From assembly GCA_019348515.1 (NCBI GenBank), contig JAHWJF010000132.1, forward strand, positions 2,986 to 8,215: 5,230 bases of DNA, read 5' to 3'. Every line of letters starts with the position of its first letter. The first letter of the stretch is position 1. The stretch comes from Chloroflexota bacterium (lineage in GTDB: Bacteria > Chloroflexota > Chloroflexia > Thermomicrobiales > UBA6265). Position numbers and translations under genes: made by a program. A model generated the notes under the pieces. That model saw only the letters and a list, made by a program, of their open reading frames with translations. It did no database searches and was not told where the DNA came from. Below are positions 1-5,230 of the stretch, in pieces.

Positions 1-767
1 ATGACGAAGGTCACGAGCGTCGTCAGCGTCCCCAGCGCGTAGAGGTCCGGCTCGATGATCTGGACGGTCAGCATCGCCCACAGTTGCAGCGGCAGCGTGT
101 TCTCCGAGGTGGCGAGCACGCTCCGCTCGAATTCGTTCAGCGAGAGCGTGAAACCGAAGAGCGCGGCGCTGAGGACGCCGGGCCAGATGATCGGCAGGAC
201 GACCTCGAAAAACGTACGCAGCTCGCTGGCGCCGAGATCCCGCGCCGACTCCTCGATCCCCGGGTCGAACCGGTTGAGCACCGCCAGCATGACCAGGAAG
301 GCGAACGGCAGCGCCCAGACGACATGGACGCCGAGCAGCGAGAGGTGCCCCGGCTGCAGATTCAGGATGCGCCACCACAAGCTGACGCCGAGCCCGAGCA
401 GAATTCCGGGCGTCATCAGCGCCAGCAGCACGGTTGGGAAGAGCACCTTCGCGCCGGGCAGGCGCCGTCGGTAGGCGAAGGCGATGATCAGACTGAAGGC
501 CGCGGCGATGAGGCCCGTCTCGACCGCGACGACGAGGGTGCGGACGATGGCTGGTCCTAGCTCCGACGCACGCTCGCCGAAGAGCCCCTGCCACCAGTGG
601 AGGCTGACGCCCCTCATCGGGAACGTCATCCCGCCCTGCGGTCCCTGGAAGGAGAGCATCGCCATGATGATGATCGGTCCGTAGAGGAATAGCAGGATTA
701 CCCCGAAATAGAGACCGAGCCCAAGGTTGAGCCAGCGTCCCCCGTGGATGCTCTGAGCTTTTCCCAT
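1..767 (-). CDS. PotC-like ABC transporter permease, second membrane subunit (3' end beyond window)
   Basis: Integral inner-membrane subunit of a binding-protein-dependent importer of the PotC/PotI kind. It should pair with the permease encoded just upstream to form the channel. The frame is open from ATG at 767 to the left edge, giving 255 residues; family members are usually about 260-280, so little is missing. Hydrophobic segments lie near residues 14-38, 74-98, 108-131, 146-164, 190-210 and possibly 242-255. A BPD_transp_1 'EAA' loop that contacts the ATPase is seen as ESARDLGAS at 173-181, with Leu-Pro at 191-192 and Pro-Gly at 196-197; the first Ala of EAA is Ser here. The start codon shares one base with the TGA of the preceding permease gene (TGATG), and GGAGG lies 7 nt upstream (779-775), so translation is probably coupled. 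The family is secure; the substrate is inferred only from the operon. Confidence 0.93.
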   Translation of the reverse strand, partial: MGKAQSIHGGRWLNLGLGLYFGVILLFLYGPIIIMAMLSFQGPQGGMTFPMRGVSLHWWQGLFGERASELGPAIVRTLVVAVETGLIAAAFSLIIAFAYRRRLPGAKVLFPTVLLALMTPGILLGLGVSLWWRILNLQPGHLSLLGVHVVWALPFAFLVMLAVLNRFDPGIEESARDLGASELRTFFEVVLPIIWPGVLSAALFGFTLSLNEFERSVLATSENTLPLQLWAMLTVQIIEPDLYALGTLTTLVTFV

Positions 768-1690
768 CAGAGCCCCTCCGCGACGCGCCCATACCGGAAG
801 AGGACGACGACCCCGGCCACCGTGACCAGGACGAGGACGCTGGCGGCGGCGGCGGCCTGCGGGAACTGGATGTAGGTGACGAAGTTCTGGATCCCGAGAC
901 CGACCGAGCTCGTCTTGCCGCCACCGATCAAGCGGACGGTGGCGAACTCGCCCATGCTCAGGACGAAGACGAAGACCGCGCCGATCACGATGCCCGGCCG
1001 AGCCAGCGGCAGCAAGATCTCCCTCAGGATGGCCCACCATCCCGCGCCGGAATCCCGCGCCGCCTCCAGAATCGCTGGATCGATCGCGGAGAGGGAGAAG
1101 AAAATCGGCGAGACCATGAAGAGCAGATAGAGCTGAATCATCGCCACTCGGACGGCAAAGTCCGAGAAGAGGAGGAAGTCGAGCGGTTGCGAGGTGATCC
1201 CCAGATTGAGGAGGGCCGTGTTGAGGAGCCCCTCGCGACCCATCATCGGGATCCAGGCGATCGCCCGGATGAGGAAGCTGGTAAAGAACGGCGCTAGCGC
1301 GATGATGAACAGCGCGAACTTCCGCCGCAGGTCAGGCACTACCAGCGCGAGGTAATACGCGACCCAGAACCCGAGCAGGAACGTCACCACCGTCGTGATC
1401 AAGGCATTGAGGATCGTGTTGCCCAGGGTGCGGATAAAGGCATCCGACTCCGCCAGGAGCAGATAGTTCTCGAGGGTGAAGACCCGGTTGAAGCCACTCA
1501 GCGTCGGCTCGAAAAAGCTCACGACGAGCACGACCACGACCGGGATGATCAGGAATGCCAGGAGCCAGGCGAGCGGGAACGCAAGGAGCAGCGCCCATGC
1601 GCTCCCCGCGGCCAGGCGGAGCCGGGACTCCGATGCCGGGCGCGCGGGGCGCGCGGTGGCTACGGCCTCAGGCGAGGAGGAGCTGGACAT
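767..1690 (-). CDS. PotB-like ABC transporter permease, first membrane subunit
   Basis: Inner-membrane channel subunit of the PotB/PotH type, 307 residues from ATG at 1690. The first 25 or so residues are a Ser/Ala/Pro/Arg-rich cytoplasmic tail. Hydrophobic segments follow near 31-59, 92-117, 124-148, 181-203, 233-255 and 281-298, the usual six. The ATPase-docking EAA loop is clear: EAARDSGAG at 209-217, then ILLPLARPG at 225-233. An in-frame start at 1786 is possible, but it adds 32 Arg/Trp/Ser-rich residues lying wholly inside the ATPase gene. The 1690 start has GGAAG 7 nt upstream (1702-1698) and gives a normal family length. With it the gene overlaps the end of the ATPase gene by 23 nt, where one stretch encodes QLLLA-stop in one frame and SSSSSP in the other. 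Its own TGA overlaps the next permease start by one base. Confidence 0.93.
   Translation of the reverse strand: MSSSSSPEAVATARPARPASESRLRLAAGSAWALLLAFPLAWLLAFLIIPVVVVLVVSFFEPTLSGFNRVFTLENYLLLAESDAFIRTLGNTILNALITTVVTFLLGFWVAYYLALVVPDLRRKFALFIIALAPFFTSFLIRAIAWIPMMGREGLLNTALLNLGITSQPLDFLLFSDFAVRVAMIQLYLLFMVSPIFFSLSAIDPAILEAARDSGAGWWAILREILLPLARPGIVIGAVFVFVLSMGEFATVRLIGGGKTSSVGLGIQNFVTYIQFPQAAAAASVLVLVTVAGVVVLFRYGRVAEGL
775..779 (-). promoter_or_regulatory. Shine-Dalgarno site of the second permease
   Basis: GGAGG on the minus strand lies 7 nt before the ATG at 767 and inside the last codons of the preceding permease gene. It supports that ATG as the start and fits reinitiation at the overlapping TGATG. 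Confidence 0.75.
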
Positions 1691-2825
1691 CCTCGGTCTT
1701 CCACTCCAGGCGAACTGGCTCGCCCTCGACCAAACTGTCCCAGGTGCGGTCGGTCTCGGCTCGCTTCGCCACGATAGCCTGTCCATTGGGCAGACGGCAG
1801 TGGAGCTTCACGATGTCGCCCAGGTACTCGAGGAAGATGAGCGTGGCCGTCACCTGATTCGGCCGCTCCGGGCTCGTCGTGTCGCCGCTACCAATCGCTG
1901 GCTCGGCAGAGACGCAGCTGGCCCGCACCGACGCGTGAAGGTTCTGACCAACGGCAACCCCCGTTGCATCATGACGGGCGAGGAGCGTCAGCCCGTCGCC
2001 CTCGACGCGGACGTGGCCGTCGTCGATCGCGCTGACCTGGCCGGCCACGACGTTGTTGTCGCCCATGAATCCGCTCGTGAAGAGGTTCGCCGGGCGCCTG
2101 TAGACGTCCCGCGGTCTCCCCACCTGCTGGATGCGTCCGTCCTGCATGACCACGATCTGGTCGGCTATCGCCAGCGCCTCTTCCTGGTTGTGAGTGACGT
2201 GGATGAAGGTGATCCGCAGGCGACGCTGCAGAGCGCGCAGCTCGACCCGCATCCGCAGCTGGAGCAGCCGGTCCAGGTCGCCGAGCGGCTCGTCAAGGAG
2301 CAACACCGTTGGCTCGGTGACGAGGGCCCGGGCGAGCGCCACCCGCTGCTGCTGCCCGCCCGAAAGCTGGCTCGGTCGCCGGTCGGCCATGGGTGTGAGA
2401 TCGAGAAATTCCAGCGCATCGTCCGCCCGCCTGCGCCGCGCGTCTCGCGGCAGCCCCCGCATCTTGAGACCGAACTCGACGTTGTCCCGAACAGACTTGT
2501 GCGGAAAGAGGCCATAGTGCTGGAAGACGGTCGAGATGTCGCGTCTGGCCGGCGGTATGTCGTTCGTGCGCACGCCGTCGAGGAGGAATTCGCCCTCGTC
2601 GATCGTCGCGTGTCCCCCGAGCATCCGCAGCAGCGTCGTCTTGCCGCAGCCGGAGGGACCGAGAAGCACGACATAACTGCCACCGGGCACGGTCAGGTCG
2701 ACATGATCGACCGCCGTTGTTCCCTCGAACCGCTTGGTCACGCCGCGCAGGACGACCGTGCCCTTCCCACGGTCCGGTGCGGCCGAGCCCACGGCTGGGG
2801 TCTGCTCCTGCGTCATGACGGCCAC
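1668..2825 (-). CDS. PotA-like ABC transporter ATP-binding protein
   Basis: Cytoplasmic ATPase that powers the importer, 385 residues, close to PotA (about 378). Motifs in order: Walker A GPSGCGKT at 56-63, Q-loop Gln102 in FQHYGLFPH, signature LSGGQ at 154-158, Walker B VLLLDEP at 174-180, D-loop LGDLD at 181-185 and the switch His212 in THNQEEA. All catalytic residues are present, so it should be active. The D-loop has Asp where Ala is usual (LSALD/LGALD). The C-terminal part from about 260 is a TOBE domain, with FLEYLGDIVKLHCRLPNGQ at 331-349; such domains can help in substrate or regulatory sensing. The GTG at 2825 is chosen because GAGAGG (2840-2835) lies 9 nt upstream; an ATG three codons later would be 18 nt away. 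The gene follows the binding-protein gene by 105 nt and overlaps permease 1 by 23 nt. The MalK/UgpC-type ATPase subfamily is less likely, given the neighbours. Confidence 0.95.
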   Translation of the reverse strand: MAVMTQEQTPAVGSAAPDRGKGTVVLRGVTKRFEGTTAVDHVDLTVPGGSYVVLLGPSGCGKTTLLRMLGGHATIDEGEFLLDGVRTNDIPPARRDISTVFQHYGLFPHKSVRDNVEFGLKMRGLPRDARRRRADDALEFLDLTPMADRRPSQLSGGQQQRVALARALVTEPTVLLLDEPLGDLDRLLQLRMRVELRALQRRLRITFIHVTHNQEEALAIADQIVVMQDGRIQQVGRPRDVYRRPANLFTSGFMGDNNVVAGQVSAIDDGHVRVEGDGLTLLARHDATGVAVGQNLHASVRASCVSAEPAIGSGDTTSPERPNQVTATLIFLEYLGDIVKLHCRLPNGQAIVAKRAETDRTWDSLVEGEPVRLEWKTEDVQLLLA

Positions 2826-2834
2826 TATTGCTCG

Positions 2835-2840
2835 CCTCTC
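2835..2840 (-). promoter_or_regulatory. Shine-Dalgarno site of the ATPase gene
   Basis: GAGAGG on the minus strand lies 9 nt before the GTG at 2825 and decides for that start over the ATG at 2816. The adjoining GGCGAG (2836-2831) is complementary to CTCGCC in the 3' arm of the upstream intercistronic hairpin. Confidence 0.6.
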
Positions 2841-2886
2841 ACGCCGGGCGTCTCGATCCGGCCGCGATCATTGCTACTCGTTGGTT

Positions 2887-2915
2887 GGGCGAGGGCCAAG
2901 ATCCGGCCCTCGCCC
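2887..2915 (-). promoter_or_regulatory. Intercistronic hairpin between binding-protein and ATPase genes
   Basis: A perfect 11-bp inverted repeat with a 7-nt loop. On the plus strand GGGCGAGGGCC is at 2887-2897, AAGATCC at 2898-2904 and GGCCCTCGCCC at 2905-2915. Nearly all pairs are G-C, so the RNA stem should be very stable. It begins 15 nt after the TAG of the binding-protein gene. No U-run follows on the minus strand (AACCAACGAG comes next), so it is not a classical intrinsic terminator. Hairpins here in ABC operons, such as the malE-malF REP sequence, protect the upstream mRNA from 3' exonucleases or reduce read-through, raising binding-protein output over membrane subunits. That role is inferred for this hairpin; the structure itself is directly visible. 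Confidence 0.75.
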
Positions 2916-2930
2916 CGAAGTTCTCGACTG

Positions 2931-4301
2931 CTACGCGGAGAGGAACTCGTTCCACTTGCTGACGAGGTACTGATGTTCGTCCATAACCGAGTTCCAGACC
3001 GCGATGTTGGACATCCGGGTCTCGTAGCTCCCGCCGTCGCGGACCTCGCCCTGCTCGGCCACGACGCCACCGTCCGGCGCCAGCATGTCCTCTGCCGCCG
3101 GCTGGCCGCCGTACCAGTAGTCCCACTCGGCCTCCGAGAGGTGCTCCCTGGCATTTTCGGGAATCGAGAAGTAGTAGCCCTGTCGCGCCACCAGCGCGCC
3201 GGCCCAGCCATTCATCCACCAGTCGATGTATTCATAGACCGCGTCGAGCGTCGCGCCGGAGGCCTGCTCGTTGATCATGATCCCGCCGTGCCAGCCGCGA
3301 TAGCCTTCCTGCGGACTGGCGTAGACCACCGGCACGCCGCGGGTCCGTAGCGCCGTCACGGCTGGGGACCACATGCTCTCGACGACGACCTCGCCACTGG
3401 CCATCAGGTTGACCGACTCGTCGAAGGAGTTCCAGAACGCACGGAACTGCCCGGCCTGCTTCTGCTCGATCAGCAGATTGAGAATGGCGTCGATCTCGTC
3501 CCGGGTCATATTGCCAATATCGGCGAAGGTGGCCAGCCCGGCGGCCTCCGCACCAAGGGCAAGGTCCATCAGACCGGTTGCCGGATCGTTGTAGAGACCA
3601 ACCCGCCCCCTGTAGTCAGGGTCATAAAAGATCGCCCATGACCGCGCGTCGTCGCTGCCGACGACGTCGCTCTGATAGCCGAAAGCGTCGACATTGAAGG
3701 TCAGCGGGAGCATCGAGACCTGCTCTGTCGGATCGGAGCCGAGCGAGCCGTCGGGCTGAACGTAGAGGAGCCGCACCGGTGCGTCACCGGCGCCGACCTT
3801 GGCCTCGTCGTTGATCTTTCCGACCTTTGTCAAGGGAGAAAGGTTCTCCCACTCGGGCAAGCGGGTGACGTCTACCGGCTGGGCGACCCCAGCGCCCCAG
3901 ACGATCTTGACCGAGTTGAACCACTGATCGTAGACGTCCCAGGACTGCGGCTGGGTAACCGCGATCTGCTGAGCCGTCAAGCCGTCCTTGACGTCGTACT
4001 GCAGGGTGATGCCCAGGTCTTGCTCCGCCTGCGCCTTGATCGGGTCGAGCAGGGTTACGCCGGTGCCGACAACTCGCAGCGTGGTGCCCTGGAGAAACGC
4101 CGGCGCCGGGAATGCCGACCGCTTCGCTCCGGCTCCGACTAGCGGGCTGGCGCCGAGCGCCGTTGTGCCCGCATGAGCGCCAACCGCCGCCGCGCCCAGG
4201 GCCGCCGAGCCCTTGATGAAGTCTCGTCGCGTCACCGCCGTTTGCTCTGGCTCAACGTGGATCTCGTTCGAGGACTTGTCCGACGAGGTGTTCGTGCTCA
4301 A
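2931..4301 (-). CDS. Tat-exported PotD-like substrate-binding protein of the ABC importer
   Basis: Extracytoplasmic solute-binding protein (family 1, PotD/PotF group, COG0687), 456 residues. The N-terminus has a 24-residue polar region, twin-arginine motif TRRDFIK at 24-30 and an Ala/Gly hydrophobic stretch to about 51. Plausible cleavage is after AHA (residue 44) or near ALGA (51). There is no cysteine anywhere, so no lipobox. The mature part has the family's two-lobe pattern; W311 in SMWS and W337 in RGWHGG match by eye the PotD ligand-site Trp229 and Trp255. The C-terminus has YWYGGQPAAED (395-405) and NEFLSA, familiar from alphaproteobacterial homologues. Asp239 matches PotD Asp168, but the positions of Glu171 and Asp257 look like Thr242 and Gly339, so spermidine binding is doubtful. 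The start is TTG at 4301, with AGGAGG 7 nt upstream; the upstream ATG at 4317 is out of frame. It is the first gene of the importer cluster, unlike E. coli potABCD, where potD is last. Confidence 0.93.
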   Translation of the reverse strand: MSTNTSSDKSSNEIHVEPEQTAVTRRDFIKGSAALGAAAVGAHAGTTALGASPLVGAGAKRSAFPAPAFLQGTTLRVVGTGVTLLDPIKAQAEQDLGITLQYDVKDGLTAQQIAVTQPQSWDVYDQWFNSVKIVWGAGVAQPVDVTRLPEWENLSPLTKVGKINDEAKVGAGDAPVRLLYVQPDGSLGSDPTEQVSMLPLTFNVDAFGYQSDVVGSDDARSWAIFYDPDYRGRVGLYNDPATGLMDLALGAEAAGLATFADIGNMTRDEIDAILNLLIEQKQAGQFRAFWNSFDESVNLMASGEVVVESMWSPAVTALRTRGVPVVYASPQEGYRGWHGGIMINEQASGATLDAVYEYIDWWMNGWAGALVARQGYYFSIPENAREHLSEAEWDYWYGGQPAAEDMLAPDGGVVAEQGEVRDGGSYETRMSNIAVWNSVMDEHQYLVSKWNEFLSA

Positions 4302-4308
4302 CGCCGTT

Positions 4309-4314
4309 CCTCCT
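4309..4314 (-). promoter_or_regulatory. Strong Shine-Dalgarno site for the TTG start of the binding protein
   Basis: AGGAGG on the minus strand lies 7 nt upstream of the TTG at 4301-4299. No in-frame ATG or GTG lies at suitable spacing, so this site decides the start. A near-perfect SD with a weak TTG codon partly offset each other. Confidence 0.85.
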
Positions 4315-4321
4315 CATGTTG

Positions 4322-4342
4322 GCCGCGCATCGTCAGCGCGGC
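4322..4342 (-). promoter_or_regulatory. Perfect 7-7-7 inverted repeat in the leader of the binding-protein gene
   Basis: GCCGCGC at 4322-4328, loop ATCGTCA at 4329-4335 and GCGCGGC at 4336-4342 on the plus strand form a perfect 7-bp stem with a 7-nt loop. On the minus-strand transcript it ends 7 nt before the AGGAGG site. It could be a 5'-UTR hairpin stabilising the mRNA or keeping the ribosome site open, or a dyad-symmetric repressor operator. The sequence alone does not decide; the symmetry is certain and the function inferred. Confidence 0.5.
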
Positions 4343-4443
4343 TACCTTGCCGAGTGCTTCAGCAGATCCCGCGTGATACCCCCTTTGTGTAAAGCACGGC
4401 TCACTGACTCGCGCCCCGAGGCGCTCATGGCTCGGCCCCAACA

Positions 4444-5230
4444 TCATACCGCCGCCGCCAGGTCCTGGAAGGCATCGAGGGACGCCTCCACCTGGGTCAG
4501 GTCCAGGTCACGAGCGATGAAGACGATCCGGCTGTGGCGGTCGGTGTCCGGCCACCCCCGCAGATGCCGCGGCGCGTGGATGACGTGCTGCACGCCTTCC
4601 ACGAGCAGCGGGCCCCGAGCTTCGCCGACATTGAGCAGGCCCTTCAGCCGAAGGACGCGATCCCCATGACGATGGAGGAGCATGGTTAACCAGATGCCGA
4701 ACATCTGCCAGTTGAGAGGGCGGTCGAAGACCAGACACCGGGATGCGACCCGACCGCTCGCTCCGTGAACGGCTACCGGTGCCGTCACGTTGGGAGACGT
4801 CGGGTGACTGTTGGCGGCGAACGAGAATTCACCGAGCCGGCTGAGCCCTTCAGTGCGCGGATGCGCATTGGTGGCCAGCAACGGGGCGAAATCGATGCTG
4901 CCGAAGCTGGCATCGACGATGGCCGCGGCGGGGTTGATCGACCGCAGCTTCGCCTTCAGCTCTTCGATCACCTCCGGCGTGGTCAGGTCGAGCTTCGTCA
5001 CCACCAGGTGGTCAGCGGCCGCCACCTGTCGCAGCGCCTCGCCGTAGGTATCGACGTTGCTCGCGCCACCGACCGCGTCGATAGTGGTCACCACCCGCTC
5101 GACCCGGAAATGGTTACGGAGGACCGGTTCACTGACGATCGTGTGCAGGATCGGCGCCGGATCGGCCAGCCCGGTCGTTTCGATGACGACGCGATCAAAA
5201 CGGGGTATCGCGCCCCGCTCCCGTTGGCTG
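4444..5230 (-). CDS. COG0523 (CobW/P47K family) G3E GTPase, N-terminal part beyond window
   Basis: Cytoplasmic GTPase of the G3E class; relatives insert or traffic metals such as cobalt, zinc or iron into client proteins. The frame is open from the right edge to TGA at 4446-4444, about 261 residues. A GTG at 5094 is not the true start, because conserved family sequence continues upstream. FDRVVIETTGLADPAPI, near 5199-5150, carries the ExxG motif ending the Walker B strand. TKLD (4998-4987) is the guanine-recognition motif (NKxD/TKxD). The C-terminal CobW_C domain follows from about 4740 to 4455, with RLKGLLNV and a late RIVFIARDL strand. The GTPase domain's start, with Walker A and the metal-binding CxCC motif, would lie outside the window. 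There is no His-rich linker of the sort seen in several zinc-linked members, only scattered His. The subfamily and metal cannot be named. The importer genes follow 142 nt downstream on the same strand. Confidence 0.92.
   Translation of the reverse strand, partial: SQRERGAIPRFDRVVIETTGLADPAPILHTIVSEPVLRNHFRVERVVTTIDAVGGASNVDTYGEALRQVAAADHLVVTKLDLTTPEVIEELKAKLRSINPAAAIVDASFGSIDFAPLLATNAHPRTEGLSRLGEFSFAANSHPTSPNVTAPVAVHGASGRVASRCLVFDRPLNWQMFGIWLTMLLHRHGDRVLRLKGLLNVGEARGPLLVEGVQHVIHAPRHLRGWPDTDRHSRIVFIARDLDLTQVEASLDAFQDLAAAV

Larger units (their letters stand above)
4302..4443 (-). promoter_or_regulatory. Intergenic region likely to hold the importer promoter
   Basis: These 142 bp separate the GTPase stop from the binding-protein start. 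The most AT-rich patch, in minus-strand orientation, has TTTACA (4393-4388) followed by TATCAC (4378-4373). The second resembles a -10 box at four of six positions, but no good -35 hexamer sits at the usual distance, so no sigma-70 promoter can be fixed. A small GC stem (plus strand GCGCC-CCGA-GGCGC, about 4412-4425) lies shortly after the GTPase stop without a U-run, so it is at most a weak terminator. A separate promoter for the importer is plausible but not shown. Confidence 0.3.

Noticed and set aside
84..560. Plus-strand frames of 158 and 139 codons opposite permease 2
   Set aside because: Highly charged, low-complexity translations without recognisable motifs. The minus strand gives a clear permease with an EAA loop through the same interval.
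1691..1786. Longer permease 1 starting at 1786
   Set aside because: The extra 32 residues are Arg/Trp/Ser-rich, lie fully within the ATPase gene and do not resemble a permease N-terminus. The start at 1690 has an SD-like site and gives the normal family length.
1476..3350. Uninterrupted 624-codon plus-strand reading frame antisense to the permease, ATPase and binding-protein genes
   Set aside because: Its translation is Arg/His/Pro/Val-rich with no domain motif, while the opposite strand encodes three well-conserved proteins. Long antisense frames arise readily in GC-rich coding DNA.
4412..4425. Small GC hairpin after the GTPase gene as an intrinsic terminator
   Set aside because: Only a 5-bp stem with a 4-nt loop, competing pairings nearby and no U-run in the minus-strand RNA.
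4302..4443. Riboswitch or metal-repressor box in the importer leader
   Set aside because: No recognisable cobalamin, guanidine or other conserved aptamer core, and no Zur- or Fur-like palindrome. The region is too short for most large aptamers.
4444..5094. GTG at 5094 as the start of the GTPase gene
   Set aside because: The frame stays open to the window edge, and the upstream part encodes the conserved ExxG segment of the family, so the gene is simply cut by the edge.

Overview
All convincing genes in this GC-rich window lie on the minus strand, so it reads right to left. It holds the 3' part of a COG0523/CobW-family GTPase gene (running off the right edge), a gap of about 140 bp, and then four genes of a PotABCD-like ABC importer: a Tat-exported substrate-binding protein, an ATPase, a first inner-membrane permease, and a second permease that runs off the left edge. 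I see no tRNA, rRNA, CRISPR array, insertion sequence or phage gene.

The organism is a GC-rich bacterium that uses TTG and GTG starts freely. The binding protein carries a twin-arginine signal and contains no cysteine, so it cannot be a lipoprotein. That fits a Gram-negative periplasm, and the binding-protein C-terminus recalls alphaproteobacterial homologues. A GC-rich Chloroflexota member or similar cannot be excluded, and I do not assign a phylum.

Layout, right to left: 5230-4444, GTPase C-terminal part; 4443-4302, intergenic region and leader with a perfect 7-bp inverted repeat just before a strong Shine-Dalgarno (SD) site; 4301-2931, binding protein from a TTG start; 2930-2826, intercistronic gap with a perfect 11-bp hairpin; 2825-1668, ATPase; 1690-767, permease 1, overlapping the ATPase by 23 nt; 767-1, permease 2, overlapping permease 1 by one base.

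The binding protein should capture a solute outside the membrane and deliver it to the two-permease channel, with import driven by the ATPase. The tight overlaps of the last three genes point to translational coupling. The hairpin after the binding-protein gene is placed where ABC operons often separate high binding-protein output from low membrane-component output. Family similarity points to polyamines or related small solutes, but two acidic residues that PotD uses to hold spermidine appear to be replaced, so the substrate is open. The GTPase is probably a metal-handling chaperone; its link to the importer rests only on shared orientation and closeness.

I found no clearly unprecedented system. 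The most useful leads are the altered ligand pocket, the intercistronic hairpin with a possible alternative pairing to the ATPase ribosome-binding site, and the GTPase-importer neighbourhood.
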